Shown here in pieces: positions 54,607 to 63,404 of a DNA stretch of 64,000 nt; the stretch's first letter is position 1, and each line of letters opens with the position of its first letter. Origin of the DNA: Flavivirga aquatica (GTDB taxonomy: Bacteria; Bacteroidota; Bacteroidia; Flavobacteriales; Flavobacteriaceae); the NCBI RefSeq assembly GCF_001747085.1, contig NZ_MDJD01000007.1, forward strand, positions 1-64,000, in the 5' to 3' direction. Under the pieces are notes generated by a model. That model saw nothing but the letters and a program-made list of their open reading frames with translations, made no database searches and had not been told where the DNA came from. A program made the position numbers and the translations under genes.

Positions 54607-56121
54607 ATGCCAATACCTATAGTAAATTCGATTGCTTCTTGGTTTTTAAAAAAACGTTTCCATCAAATAGAATTATTTTTAAAATACCCAAATGAAGTAC
54701 AAAACGAATTACTATTAAACCTTATAGATATAGCAAAAGACACAGAGATTGGCAAGAAATACGACTTCGTTTCTATAAATAATTATGAAACATTTTCAGA
54801 ACGCATTCCTATTAAAAATTATGATGGTTGGCAAGACACAATAGAACGTTCTAGACGAGGTGAAAGTAATATTTTTTGGCCTACTCCCATAAAGTGGTTT
54901 GCTAAATCTAGCGGAACAACTCGATCCAAAAGCAAATTTATTCCAGTAAGCTCCCAATCACTTGAAGATTGTCATTATGCTGCTAGTAAAGATTTGCTTT
55001 GCATGTACCTATATAACAATGAAAACTCTAAACTATTCACAGGCAAGAGCTTAAGATTAGGAGGAAGTAAAGAATTATACAAAGAAAACGGTACTGTATT
55101 CGGAGATTTATCTGCTATTTTAATAGATAACATGCCTTTTTGGGCAGAATTTAGCAGTACTCCCAGCAATAGAGTTTCCTTAATGAGCGATTGGGAACAT
55201 AAAATGCAAGCCATAGTTAATGAAACTATTAATGAAAATGTTACCAGCCTTGCCGGTGTACCTTCATGGATGCTTGTTTTACTTAATAATGTTATTGAAA
55301 CGACAGGAAAAGATAGTGTTTTTGATATATGGCCTAATTTAGAAGTCTATTTTCATGGAGGTGTAAGTTTCGTTCCGTATAAAGATCAGTATAAAAAAAT
55401 ATTACCAAAAAAAGATTATAGGTATTATGAAATTTATAATGCTTCTGAAGGATTCTTTGCTATCCAAGATCAAAATGATTCCAATGAATTACTATTGATG
55501 TTAGATTATGGTATTTTTTATGAATTTATACCCATGAATATTTATGCCACTTCTGAAGAAAAAGCAATTCCATTAAGTGAAGTAAAATTGAATCAAAATT
55601 ACGCCGTTATTATTACTACAAATGCAGGTTTATGGCGTTATAAAATTGGTGATACTCTTAGATTTACATCTTTAAATCCCTATAGAATAAAAATTTCTGG
55701 CAGAACAAAACACCACATAAATGTTTTTGGAGAAGAACTTATTATTGAAAATGCCGAAGATGCATTAAAAAAGGTTTGCAAACGTACCAAAGCAGAAATT
55801 GTAGATTTTACAGCTGCTCCTATTTTTATGAAAGGTAAAGAAAAAGGAGCTCATCAATGGCTTATTGAATTTAAAACTCCCCCTAAAGATCTTGATTATT
55901 TTAATGAATTGTTTGACAATGCATTAAAATCATTAAATTCAGATTACGAAGCTAAACGCTATAATAATATCACACTTAATAAGCCTCAAATTAATATTGC
56001 TCGTGAACATTTGTTTTATGATTGGTTAAAACAAAATAATAAATTAGGTGGACAGCATAAAATACCTAGACTTTCAAATACTAGAAATTATATGGATGAT
56101 TTACTACGCTTAAATTCGTAA
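54607..56121 (+). CDS. GH3-family acyl-adenylating enzyme
   Basis: A 504-aa protein with the GH3 ATP/AMP loop FAKSSGTTRSKSKFIPVS (98-115), FHGGVSFVPY and YNASEGFFAIQD, followed by YEFIPM and VITTNAGLWRYKIGD. GH3 enzymes adenylate a carboxylic acid and join it to an amine, for example auxin-amino acid conjugation in plants. Bacterial members are common in Bacteroidota but their substrates are not known. Length is normal for bacterial GH3. No linked biosynthetic genes. Confidence 0.88.
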   Translation: MPIPIVNSIASWFLKKRFHQIELFLKYPNEVQNELLLNLIDIAKDTEIGKKYDFVSINNYETFSERIPIKNYDGWQDTIERSRRGESNIFWPTPIKWFAKSSGTTRSKSKFIPVSSQSLEDCHYAASKDLLCMYLYNNENSKLFTGKSLRLGGSKELYKENGTVFGDLSAILIDNMPFWAEFSSTPSNRVSLMSDWEHKMQAIVNETINENVTSLAGVPSWMLVLLNNVIETTGKDSVFDIWPNLEVYFHGGVSFVPYKDQYKKILPKKDYRYYEIYNASEGFFAIQDQNDSNELLLMLDYGIFYEFIPMNIYATSEEKAIPLSEVKLNQNYAVIITTNAGLWRYKIGDTLRFTSLNPYRIKISGRTKHHINVFGEELIIENAEDALKKVCKRTKAEIVDFTAAPIFMKGKEKGAHQWLIEFKTPPKDLDYFNELFDNALKSLNSDYEAKRYNNITLNKPQINIAREHLFYDWLKQNNKLGGQHKIPRLSNTRNYMDDLLRLNS

Positions 56122-56219
56122 AACGACACTTACCAATCCAAATAGACTCAAAAAACAACGTTTCAACGAATTAAATAACCTTTCATCTTATAAATTAAAT
56201 CAAATACTAGTCAAAATAC

Positions 56220-56227
56220 TACATTTG
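56220..56227 (+). promoter_or_regulatory. -7 promoter element TACATTTG for the OmpA gene
   Basis: Exact TAnnTTTG match 60 bp before the OmpA-family start. No clear -33. Confidence 0.55.
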
Positions 56228-56287
56228 ATAATTAAACTACAAATGTTCTCTCTATTTTAAATTAAAAAATTAATATCTTAATTAAAA

Positions 56288-57874
56288 ATGAAAAAATTAT
56301 ATTTCATTGTTTTTCTTGTATCAAATATTGTAGTTAGTCAAAATTCTTCAAATTTAATAACAGTTAACAATTTTACGCAATCTCCTAAAGCATCAACAAA
56401 TGCCAATGAGTCTAGATTTCAAATTTCTGATGCTGGAGCAAATTCCAAATACACCGAAATTGGATCAGGTTTTTTTAGAAACAAATTCATAATGGTAAGT
56501 TCAAAAAAGCCAGGTGCTATGGCTAAGATTGACCCCAATACAAATGAAGCGTATAAAGAATTGTTTTGTTTAGACATTAATGACAACGATGGTTCTTTAA
56601 GCTTACCTTTGTTGTTTTCTAGAATATTAAACACAAATGATAGTGAGGACCAATTAACTTTCTCTCCTGACCAAAAAACAGTTTATTATACTAGAAGCTC
56701 CAGAGAAAACTCAATGGAGTATAAATTATACAAGGCTGATTTAGAAGAAGATTCTCATGGAAATTGGATAAATGAAGAACTGCTAAGTATTAATAAAGAA
56801 AATGTTTCTATAGAGAATCCTTTTGTTAACTCTACAGGAGATAAATTGTATTTTTCTGCAAACCTACCTGACACTACTGGAGGTTACGATATATATGTTT
56901 CAGACATAGACACGGACGGCACATTAAGTCCTCCTAAAAACTTAGGAAATACAATAAACACCTCTTTAGATGATAAATACCCATCGCTATCAAGTGATAA
57001 TAAACATTTATATTTTGCTTCAAAAGGACATAATACAATAGGTGGTTTTGATATTTTTTCAAGTAAGATTTCTAACAAAGGTTACAAAACCCCTATAAAT
57101 TTAGGAAATACAGTAAACACTGACTATGATGAAATTGCTTACTTTGTGGCTAATAATGAGAATAGAGCTTATTTATCTTCAAATAAACAAGGTGTTGGTA
57201 ATTTTGATGTTTATGCAGTTACTATTAAAGACTTCACGCAAACTCTTAAAGGAAAAATATTAGATATTGAAACTAATACTACAATTCCCAATGCTCTAGT
57301 TATTTTAAAGGATGATGAAGGTAACGAAATAGCCCAACAAGAAACGGGAGAAAATGGAGCTTATAGTTTTGATGTAATTCCTTTTGAATCTTATAACATA
57401 ACGACTTATAAAGACGGATTTAAAGATAATTCTTTTGCCTTTACAGCTAACAAGGATATTAAAACAACTTATACAAAAGATTTATCCATAAAAACTGTTG
57501 AACCTATTATAGCTAAATTTAATAGTGAATTAGTAGAGTTAGATAATATCCATTTCGACTCTAACAAATGGGAAATAAGAGAAGAGTCCTTTATTTCATT
57601 AAACAAAATTATTGCTATTCTTAAAGAATACCCTGAGACAAGATTAACTATTAATGCCCATTCAGATAATACTGGTAGTGACTCATATAATTTAGATTTA
57701 TCAAAAAAACGTGCTACATCTGCTATGGATTACTTCATTAATAATAGTATTAATAAAGACCGTATAGAAGCTATAGGCTTTGGAGAAACAAAACCCTTAA
57801 TAGATTGTAAAAATAGATGCTCTAAAAAGGATTTGCAAAGCAATAGACGCATTGAGTTTGTTATTTTAGATTAA
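56288..57874 (+). CDS. OmpA-family protein with PD40 repeats
   Basis: A 528-aa protein with a signal peptide (1-18, ending VVSQ). WD40-like PD40 beta-propeller repeats (about 110-300; DKYPSLSSDNKHLYFASKG, GGFDIFSSKI) come first, then a CNA-B-like carboxypeptidase-regulatory domain (about 315-385) and a C-terminal OmpA peptidoglycan-binding domain (about 415-528; HFDSNKWEI, AHSDNTGS, LSKKRATSAMDYF). The layout matches flavobacterial OmpA/PorE-like proteins of the envelope but without TPRs at the start. Single-gene unit with its own promoter and terminator. Confidence 0.88.
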   Translation: MKKLYFIVFLVSNIVVSQNSSNLITVNNFTQSPKASTNANESRFQISDAGANSKYTEIGSGFFRNKFIMVSSKKPGAMAKIDPNTNEAYKELFCLDINDNDGSLSLPLLFSRILNTNDSEDQLTFSPDQKTVYYTRSSRENSMEYKLYKADLEEDSHGNWINEELLSINKENVSIENPFVNSTGDKLYFSANLPDTTGGYDIYVSDIDTDGTLSPPKNLGNTINTSLDDKYPSLSSDNKHLYFASKGHNTIGGFDIFSSKISNKGYKTPINLGNTVNTDYDEIAYFVANNENRAYLSSNKQGVGNFDVYAVTIKDFTQTLKGKILDIETNTTIPNALVILKDDEGNEIAQQETGENGAYSFDVIPFESYNITTYKDGFKDNSFAFTANKDIKTTYTKDLSIKTVEPIIAKFNSELVELDNIHFDSNKWEIREESFISLNKIIAILKEYPETRLTINAHSDNTGSDSYNLDLSKKRATSAMDYFINNSINKDRIEAIGFGETKPLIDCKNRCSKKDLQSNRRIEFVILD

Positions 57875-57914
57875 TTTAAAAACCTAATATAACCGATATA
57901 AATTAAATTTATTA

Positions 57915-57946
57915 AACCTGAACAATAATATTATTGTTCAGGTTTT
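57915..57946 (+). terminator. Terminator after the OmpA gene
   Basis: Perfect 14-bp stem AACCTGAACAATAA / TTATTGTTCAGGTT with a 2-nt loop, then further T residues. Confidence 0.88.
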
Positions 57947-57972
57947 TCAGTTTTATATTATATATTCTTTTA

Positions 57973-58961
57973 TTTGAATATCCGTTTTTACTCATAATCC
58001 AGTAATTCCAGCTATTACTAGTCTATCGAATAGTTTTTCCTCAAAATATCTTCGATTGAGTTTGTAAACAAATTCGTTTAGGTAGAGTTGTAGGTATTTG
58101 CCTTTAATTTTGTGATAATTTCCAAGTAAGTTTCGTTTGGCATTGCTTATGGTAATATGTACCCATTTCAAGGTCTCTTTAGTAGTTTGTTTATCTGATT
58201 TTTCACTAATATGTAGTTCTACAAAATCAGCAATATCAACATATGAAGTACTTTTATCAGTAAAAACAATGCTTTGTTCGTCTAAAGACTCTTTAACAGT
58301 ATCATTTACACCATCAGCCTTATGATCTGTCAGCACTTTGGCTTTAAAGTAGCGACATTGGCGATCCTTCTTGTTGGTTTTCGGGTCTTCTAAGGGAGTG
58401 GATTCTGCCATTATCATTACGTTTTGCTTTCCTACTGCACCACGACCTCTTTTTCCTTTTTGTTGCTCTATTTCAGAAGATTCGACCGTAAAATAACCTT
58501 CATCCATTTCAATCATACCTTCTAAAGTATAGCGGGCATCTCTGTTACCCATTGCTTTACGAAGTTTATGAACCATCGCCCAGACAGGTTCATACCTTTT
58601 TAAACCAAGCTGTTTCTGGATTTCTTTAGAAGAAAATCCTTTCTTGGTAGTAGTCATCAAAAACATTGTCTTATACCATATCATAAAAGATAGATTAGAA
58701 TTTTGCATAATAGTACCACTTCTCAAAGATGTACGGGCTCTACAAGATTTGCACTCATAGCTCCAAACAGCCTTTATCCAATAGTGATGAGTATGACCAC
58801 AACGCTGGCATTTAACTCCTATCTTATCTCTTTCTTGCTTAAAATGAGTACGACAAGCTTCTTCACTATCAAAATGGGCGGTAAAACTAAAAATATTCAT
58901 GACTTGTTTTTTTAACAAAATAAGCATTTTTAATCAATTATTAGTAATTACGGATATTCAA
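57973..58961. mobile_element. IS1595-family insertion sequence
   Basis: About 989 bp. The ends are inverted repeats: left TTGAATATCCGTTTTTACT (from 57974), right complement TTGAATATCCGTAATTACT (from 58961 inward), with the outer 12 bases identical. TTCTTTTA flanks both sides (57965-57972 and 58962-58969), an 8-bp target duplication as expected for IS1595. The inferred ends differ by 1 nt. It contains one transposase gene and looks complete. Confidence 0.85.
57992..58900 (-). CDS. IS1595-family transposase
   Basis: A 302-aa protein. An N-terminal zinc ribbon (CQRCGH..CKSC, about 30-55), then RTSLRSGTIMQNSNLSFMIW. The DDE-type catalytic domain has the first Asp in IEMDEGYF and the second in SIVFTDKSTSY, followed by HITISNAKRNLLG and YLQLYLNEFVYKLNRR, typical of IS1595/ISXO2-like enzymes. 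Start chosen at Met 58900; an in-frame ATG nine codons upstream would lengthen it. Reading frame intact. Confidence 0.9.
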   Translation of the reverse strand: MNIFSFTAHFDSEEACRTHFKQERDKIGVKCQRCGHTHHYWIKAVWSYECKSCRARTSLRSGTIMQNSNLSFMIWYKTMFLMTTTKKGFSSKEIQKQLGLKRYEPVWAMVHKLRKAMGNRDARYTLEGMIEMDEGYFTVESSEIEQQKGKRGRGAVGKQNVMIMAESTPLEDPKTNKKDRQCRYFKAKVLTDHKADGVNDTVKESLDEQSIVFTDKSTSYVDIADFVELHISEKSDKQTTKETLKWVHITISNAKRNLLGNYHKIKGKYLQLYLNEFVYKLNRRYFEEKLFDRLVIAGITGL

Positions 58962-58980
58962 TTCTTTTAAGAAGTTTTTG

Positions 58981-59210
58981 TTAGTCATTTGGATAAGAAT
59001 TATATTTTTCAATAGATAATAGACTTAACAGCATTTCATTCATTCTTTTTTGAAATTCATTTATACAATATTGTAATCCTCTATCAAAGAGATGTTCAAT
59101 GGATTTTTCTTCACTCTATTAATACTTTACTATATGTATGGGATAACTTAGCTCTTAGTTCCCCTACTCTACTTCTAAATATACCTGTTTTAAAAGAAGT
59201 TTAATAATCT
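58981..59210 (-). pseudogene. Possible decayed gene fragment beside the IS
   Basis: Minus-strand peptides with protein-like character lie in two frames: TSFKTGIFRSRVGELRAKL..KVLIE (ending in a stop near 59120) and, one frame over, EHLFDRGLQYCINEFQKRMN..YNSYPND, stopping at 58981. Together they look like the end of a frameshifted gene. Family not recognised. The remaining bases up to 59300 show nothing clear. Confidence 0.35.
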
Positions 59211-59298
59211 TGCTCAATACCCCTTTTCCAGTTTCAGCGATTACAATATATTTTTAGTGTAACGCTATTTATTTCAGGGCTAGATATTTATACAATAA

Positions 59299-59324
59299 AA
59301 AAACCACACTAATAGCGTGGTTTT
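59299..59324 (-). terminator. Terminator after clpX
   Basis: On the minus strand, stem AAACCAC / GTGGTTT with an 8-9 nt loop is followed by a T-run. It lies 34 bp after the clpX stop. Confidence 0.82.
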
Positions 59325-59357
59325 ATTTATTATCTAGTCAGTCTGTTATTTTCTTAT

Positions 59358-60590
59358 TTAAGAAACAGCTTTTAGTTTTTTTAGAGTAGTTTTAGTTAAT
59401 TTCTCCTCAGCATAAGCTTTAGTTACATTTAGTTTCTTCTCTGTACTACTAGGCAATTCAAACATTGCATCTGTTAGTATCTCTTCACAAAGTGAGCGCA
59501 ACCCTCTTGCTCCTAATTTATATTCAATAGCTTTATTTACAATAAAATTTAAAGCACCATCAGTTATAGCAAAATCAATTTCATCCATTTCAAACAACTT
59601 TTTGTACTGTTTGATAATAGCGTTCTTAGGCTCTGTAAGTATTGCTCTTAAAGTATCGGCATCCAAAGGATCCATATAAGTTAAGACTGGTAAACGTCCT
59701 ATAATTTCTGGAATTAAACCAAAATCTTTTAAATCTTTAGGAATAATATATTGCAACAAATGATCTTGATCTACAACATCATCAGACATAGAAGCACTAT
59801 AACCAACAGCTTGCATATTCAGACGTTTAGATATAACACGATCTATTCCATCAAAAGCACCTCCTGCTATAAATAAAATATTTCCGGTATTAACTTCAAT
59901 AAACTTTTGATCTGGGTGCTTACGTCCTCCTTTGGGCGGAACATTAACTACAGTACCCTCTAAAAGCTTTAATAAGGCTTGTTGTACTCCTTCACCAGAC
60001 ACATCTCGTGTAATAGAAGGATTATCACTTTTGCGCGCTATTTTATCTATTTCATCAATAAAAACAATACCTTTTTCTGCTTTTTCCAAGTTATAATCGG
60101 CAGCTTGAAGTAATCGTGTTAAAATACTTTCTACATCCTCACCTACATAACCTGCCTCTGTTAATACAGTAGCATCAACAATAGCCAATGGTACATTTAA
60201 CATTTTAGCTATGGTTTTTGCCATTAAGGTTTTACCTGTCCCGGTTTGACCAACCATAATGATATTACTTTTTTGAATTTCAATATCATCTTTTGATGGT
60301 GGCTGTAATAAACGTTTATAATGATTATATACAGCTACAGACATCACTTTTTTAGTCATGCCTTGCCCTATTATATACTCATCAAGAAACCCTTTAATTT
60401 GTTGAGGTTTGCGAAGTTTTAACTCTGCTGATAAATCACTACTATCACTTTGCTTAGACTCTTCAAGAACAATACCGTGAGCTTGCTCTATACATCTATC
60501 GCATATATGAGCATCTAAACCTGCTATTAATAAGTTAGTTTCTGGCTTTTTTCTACCACAAAACGAACATTCCAATTCTTCTTTTGCCAT
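59358..60590 (-). CDS. clpX: ClpX, ATPase subunit of the ClpXP protease
   Basis: A 410-aa AAA+ unfoldase. Zinc-binding domain with [12 protein letters not shown] (about 6-34). Walker A GQTGTGKT, pore loop GYVGEDVES, Walker [11 protein letters not shown], sensor region [11 protein letters not shown]. The ClpP-docking IGF loop region reads VGYSAS, a usual variant. It recognises and unfolds substrates for ClpP. It follows clpP with a 73-bp gap, so probably one operon. Confidence 0.97.
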   Translation of the reverse strand: MAKEELECSFCGRKKPETNLLIAGLDAHICDRCIEQAHGIVLEESKQSDSSDLSAELKLRKPQQIKGFLDEYIIGQGMTKKVMSVAVYNHYKRLLQPPSKDDIEIQKSNIIMVGQTGTGKTLMAKTIAKMLNVPLAIVDATVLTEAGYVGEDVESILTRLLQAADYNLEKAEKGIVFIDEIDKIARKSDNPSITRDVSGEGVQQALLKLLEGTVVNVPPKGGRKHPDQKFIEVNTGNILFIAGGAFDGIDRVISKRLNMQAVGYSASMSDDVVDQDHLLQYIIPKDLKDFGLIPEIIGRLPVLTYMDPLDADTLRAILTEPKNAIIKQYKKLFEMDEIDFAITDGALNFIVNKAIEYKLGARGLRSLCEEILTDAMFELPSSTEKKLNVTKAYAEEKLTKTTLKKLKAVS

Positions 60591-60663
60591 TAATCTTATT
60601 TATTTAGGGAATGAAATACCACAAAACCCTCTATAATAATTCTTTAAAATTACAATTTTTTAT

Positions 60664-61338
60664 TTAATTACGAGATAAAATCTCATCAATCATACCGTAT
60701 TCTTTAGCTTTATCGGCTTTCATCCAATAATCTCTATCACTATCTTCATATACTTTGTCGTAATCTTGACCAGAATGCTTACTAATTATTTTATAAAGTT
60801 CTTCTTTTAAAATCAAGATCTCTCTTGCTGTAATTTCAATATCACTAGCTTGACCTTGAGCACCTCCTAATGGTTGGTGAATCATAACACGTGAATGTGT
60901 TAAACCACTACGCTTTCCTTTTGTTCCAGCACATAATAACACAGCTCCCATTGATGCTGCCATTCCTGTACAAATTGTTGCTACATCAGGTTTTATAAAC
61001 TGCATCGTATCATAAATACCCAAACCTGCATAAACACTCCCTCCAGGAGAATTAATATAAATTTGAATATCTTTATTAGCATCCGTGCTCTCTAAAAACA
61101 ATAATTGAGCTTGTATAATGTTAGCCACTTGATCATTAATTCCTGTACCTAAAAAAATGATTCGATCCATCATTAAACGTGAAAATACATCAAAAATGGC
61201 AATATTCATTTGACGCTCTTCAATAATGTTTGGTGTTAAATTAGTAGGGTACATGCTACTTATTATTTTATTGTAATAAGTGCTACTAATACCTTGATCT
61301 TTTATCGCGAATTTCTCAAATTCCTTTGCGTAATCCAT
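60664..61338 (-). CDS. clpP: ClpP, protease subunit
   Basis: A 224-aa serine protease with the catalytic triad visible: Ser in [13 protein letters not shown], His in [10 protein letters not shown], Asp in [11 protein letters not shown]. The central [20 protein letters not shown] motif is normal. Forms the double heptamer that degrades proteins fed by ClpX. Located between tig and clpX as in most bacteria. Confidence 0.97.
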   Translation of the reverse strand: MDYAKEFEKFAIKDQGISSTYYNKIISSMYPTNLTPNIIEERQMNIAIFDVFSRLMMDRIIFLGTGINDQVANIIQAQLLFLESTDANKDIQIYINSPGGSVYAGLGIYDTMQFIKPDVATICTGMAASMGAVLLCAGTKGKRSGLTHSRVMIHQPLGGAQGQASDIEITAREILILKEELYKIISKHSGQDYDKVYEDSDRDYWMKADKAKEYGMIDEILSRN

Positions 61339-61421
61339 AGTCTGTCTTGTATTTTATTTTGATTAAAATCCTGATTATCATCAAGATAAATTAAAAGCTT
61401 CTATTTATAGAATTCCTTTTG

Positions 61422-61459
61422 AATAAAAAGGCGCTTAAACCTAATAGATTTAAGCGCCT
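61422..61459 (-). terminator. Terminator after tig
   Basis: 11-bp stem AGGCGCTTAAA / TTTAAGCGCCT (61429-61439, 61449-61459) followed on the minus strand by TTTTTATTC. It separates tig from clpP. Confidence 0.88.
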
Positions 61460-61482
61460 AAATATAAGCATTTATTCTTTAC

Positions 61483-62811
61483 TTATTTATCTCCATAAAC
61501 TTCTTTAACAAAGTTTTCATAGCTTAATTCTTTAACCTTAAGGTTTGCCTTTTCTTTATATAGCGCTAATAATTTTTGGCTTATTAACTGCTCTGAAATA
61601 CGACGTGCCTCGTCTTGGTTTGATAATACACGTGCTGCTATACCGTCTAGCTCTTCATCTGAAGGATTCAATTGACCAAACTGTGCCATTTGAGCTTTAA
61701 TCATCTCACGCGCATGTTCTTTGATGTCGTCCATCGTTACTTGAACATTATTCTCTGTAATTAATTTACCCTCGATTAACTGATAACGTAAACTCTTTTC
61801 AGACTTATTATATTCTTCCTTAGCTTGTTCTGCATCTATTTCTTTCTCACCTGCTGTTTGCATCCATTTTGTCAAAAATTCTGCTGGTAAATCAAACTTT
61901 GTATTTTCAACCAAATACTCAGTAATATCGTTTAATAATTTTTGATCTGCTTGTTGTACAAATTGCTTTTCTGCGTCTTCTTTTATTTTAGCTTTTAATT
62001 CTGTTACAGAAGTTACTCCTCCCTCTCCAAAAAGCTTATCAAATAATTCTTGATCTAGATCTGCTAATTCACGTTTATTAACCTCAGTAATTGTAAAGCT
62101 TACTTCAATATCTAAATCTTGTATATCATCATGTCCTAATTTTAAGGCATGCATTAAATCATGATTATCTTCATACAATCCTTTAGTCTTTAACACAACA
62201 ACATCACCTACCTTAGCTCCAATAAATTGTTTTTCAGTAGCCTCTCCTTTAAACTTATCTAAAGTTAAAGTAACTGTATTATCAATTTCTTTTTCTTCAT
62301 TCTTGTAAGCTCCGGTAATTTCGCTATCTTTTTCAACAGCATCCTGAGGAACTAATTTCCCATATTGCTTTTGAATACGCTCAATTTGTTCATCAATCAT
62401 TTTATCATCCGCAATAATATTATATTGAGTGATCGTATCTTTACTTTTTAACTCAACTTCAAATTCTGGTGCTAAACCTAATTCAAATTCAAAAGAAAAA
62501 CCTTCTGCATCCCAATCGATATCATCTTGTGGTTTTGGCAAAGGCTGACCTAAAACATCTAACTTCTCTTCAGTTAAATACTTATTTAAAGCATCTTGTA
62601 ATAATTTATTAACCTCATCTACCAACACTGCTTTACCATATTGCTTTTTAACCATACCCATTGGTACGTGTCCTTTTCTAAAACCTGGAATATTTGCTGT
62701 TTTACGGTAATCTATTAAGATCTTTTCTACTTTATCACTATAATCTTCTTTAGCGATATCTACTTTTACTACAGCATTTAATGCATCAACGTTTTCTCTT
62801 GTAATATTCAT
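61483..62811 (-). CDS. tig: Trigger factor
   Basis: A 442-aa ribosome-bound chaperone. N-terminal ribosome-binding domain with PGFRKGHVPMGMVKKQYG, then a divergent PPIase region (about 150-235) and a long helical C-terminal domain. The frame is open upstream to 62919, but Met 62811 (MNITRENVDALNAVV) is the family start, and the promoter at 62890-62920 falls inside the extension. It assists folding of nascent chains. First gene of the tig-clpP-clpX group. Confidence 0.95.
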   Translation of the reverse strand: MNITRENVDALNAVVKVDIAKEDYSDKVEKILIDYRKTANIPGFRKGHVPMGMVKKQYGKAVLVDEVNKLLQDALNKYLTEEKLDVLGQPLPKPQDDIDWDAEGFSFEFELGLAPEFEVELKSKDTITQYNIIADDKMIDEQIERIQKQYGKLVPQDAVEKDSEITGAYKNEEKEIDNTVTLTLDKFKGEATEKQFIGAKVGDVVVLKTKGLYEDNHDLMHALKLGHDDIQDLDIEVSFTITEVNKRELADLDQELFDKLFGEGGVTSVTELKAKIKEDAEKQFVQQADQKLLNDITEYLVENTKFDLPAEFLTKWMQTAGEKEIDAEQAKEEYNKSEKSLRYQLIEGKLITENNVQVTMDDIKEHAREMIKAQMAQFGQLNPSDEELDGIAARVLSNQDEARRISEQLISQKLLALYKEKANLKVKELSYENFVKEVYGDK

Positions 62812-62889
62812 TTTAATGATATAAAACCCTTTACAGGCATTTAACAAATGGTTTTTAAACCTAATATTTATGTAACCAAAATTGGGATG

Positions 62890-62920
62890 CAAAAATAATA
62901 CATTTTTGCATCCCAACAAA
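62890..62920 (-). promoter_or_regulatory. tig promoter embedded in a perfect palindrome
   Basis: On the minus strand, TTTG (62917-62920), a 19-bp spacer and TATTTTTG (62890-62897) fit the Bacteroidota consensus exactly. A perfect 14-bp inverted repeat (TTGGGATGCAAAAA at 62882-62895 and its complement at 62903-62916) covers the spacer and -7 element. It may be an operator, or a 5' RNA hairpin of an upstream transcript (terminator for genes from the right). Confidence 0.75.
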
Positions 62921-63035
62921 GTTTTTAATTGCTTGATTTTACGTGATTTCCTTTATTGATTTTCAATAACCACATGTAACTCACATTTAGAATGATTTAG
63001 GTTCTATTATGAATAAAACACAAGTTTATTCTAAG

Positions 63036-63371
63036 CTATTTTTTAGTTTCTTTCAAAAGCGAATGCAGGAAGAATAATAGTATACTAAATAATAAAGCGA
63101 TCCATATACTACCTATCGAAAAGCCATCAATTAATTTATCTGCCAATAAAACAATTAGCGCATTAATTATTAACAAAAACACCCCAAATGTTAGAATTGT
63201 TATTGGTAATGTTAAAACAACTAAAATAGGCTTAACCAACAGGTTTAAAACCGATAATACTACAGCTACAATAATAGCCGTAGTATAATTATCTACATTA
63301 ACACCTGATAATACTTTTGAAAGAACTACTACTGCAAAAGCATTTAATAAAAGTTTTATAATGAGTTTCAT
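63036..63371 (-). CDS. PF04020-type small membrane protein
   Basis: A 111-aa protein with four hydrophobic segments and the family pattern LNLLVKPILVVLTLPITILTFG, named phage holin family 4_2 but common in chromosomes. Function unknown in general. It lies 33 bp after the hydrolase gene, same direction. Confidence 0.88.
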   Translation of the reverse strand: MKLIIKLLLNAFAVVVLSKVLSGVNVDNYTTAIIVAVVLSVLNLLVKPILVVLTLPITILTFGVFLLIINALIVLLADKLIDGFSIGSIWIALLFSILLFFLHSLLKETKK

Positions 63372-63404
63372 TTGTTTATTTTTACTTAAATATACAAAAT
63401 ATAG

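Noticed and set aside
62812..62919. N-terminal extension of trigger factor
   Set aside because: Contains the promoter and palindrome; the family start is at 62811.
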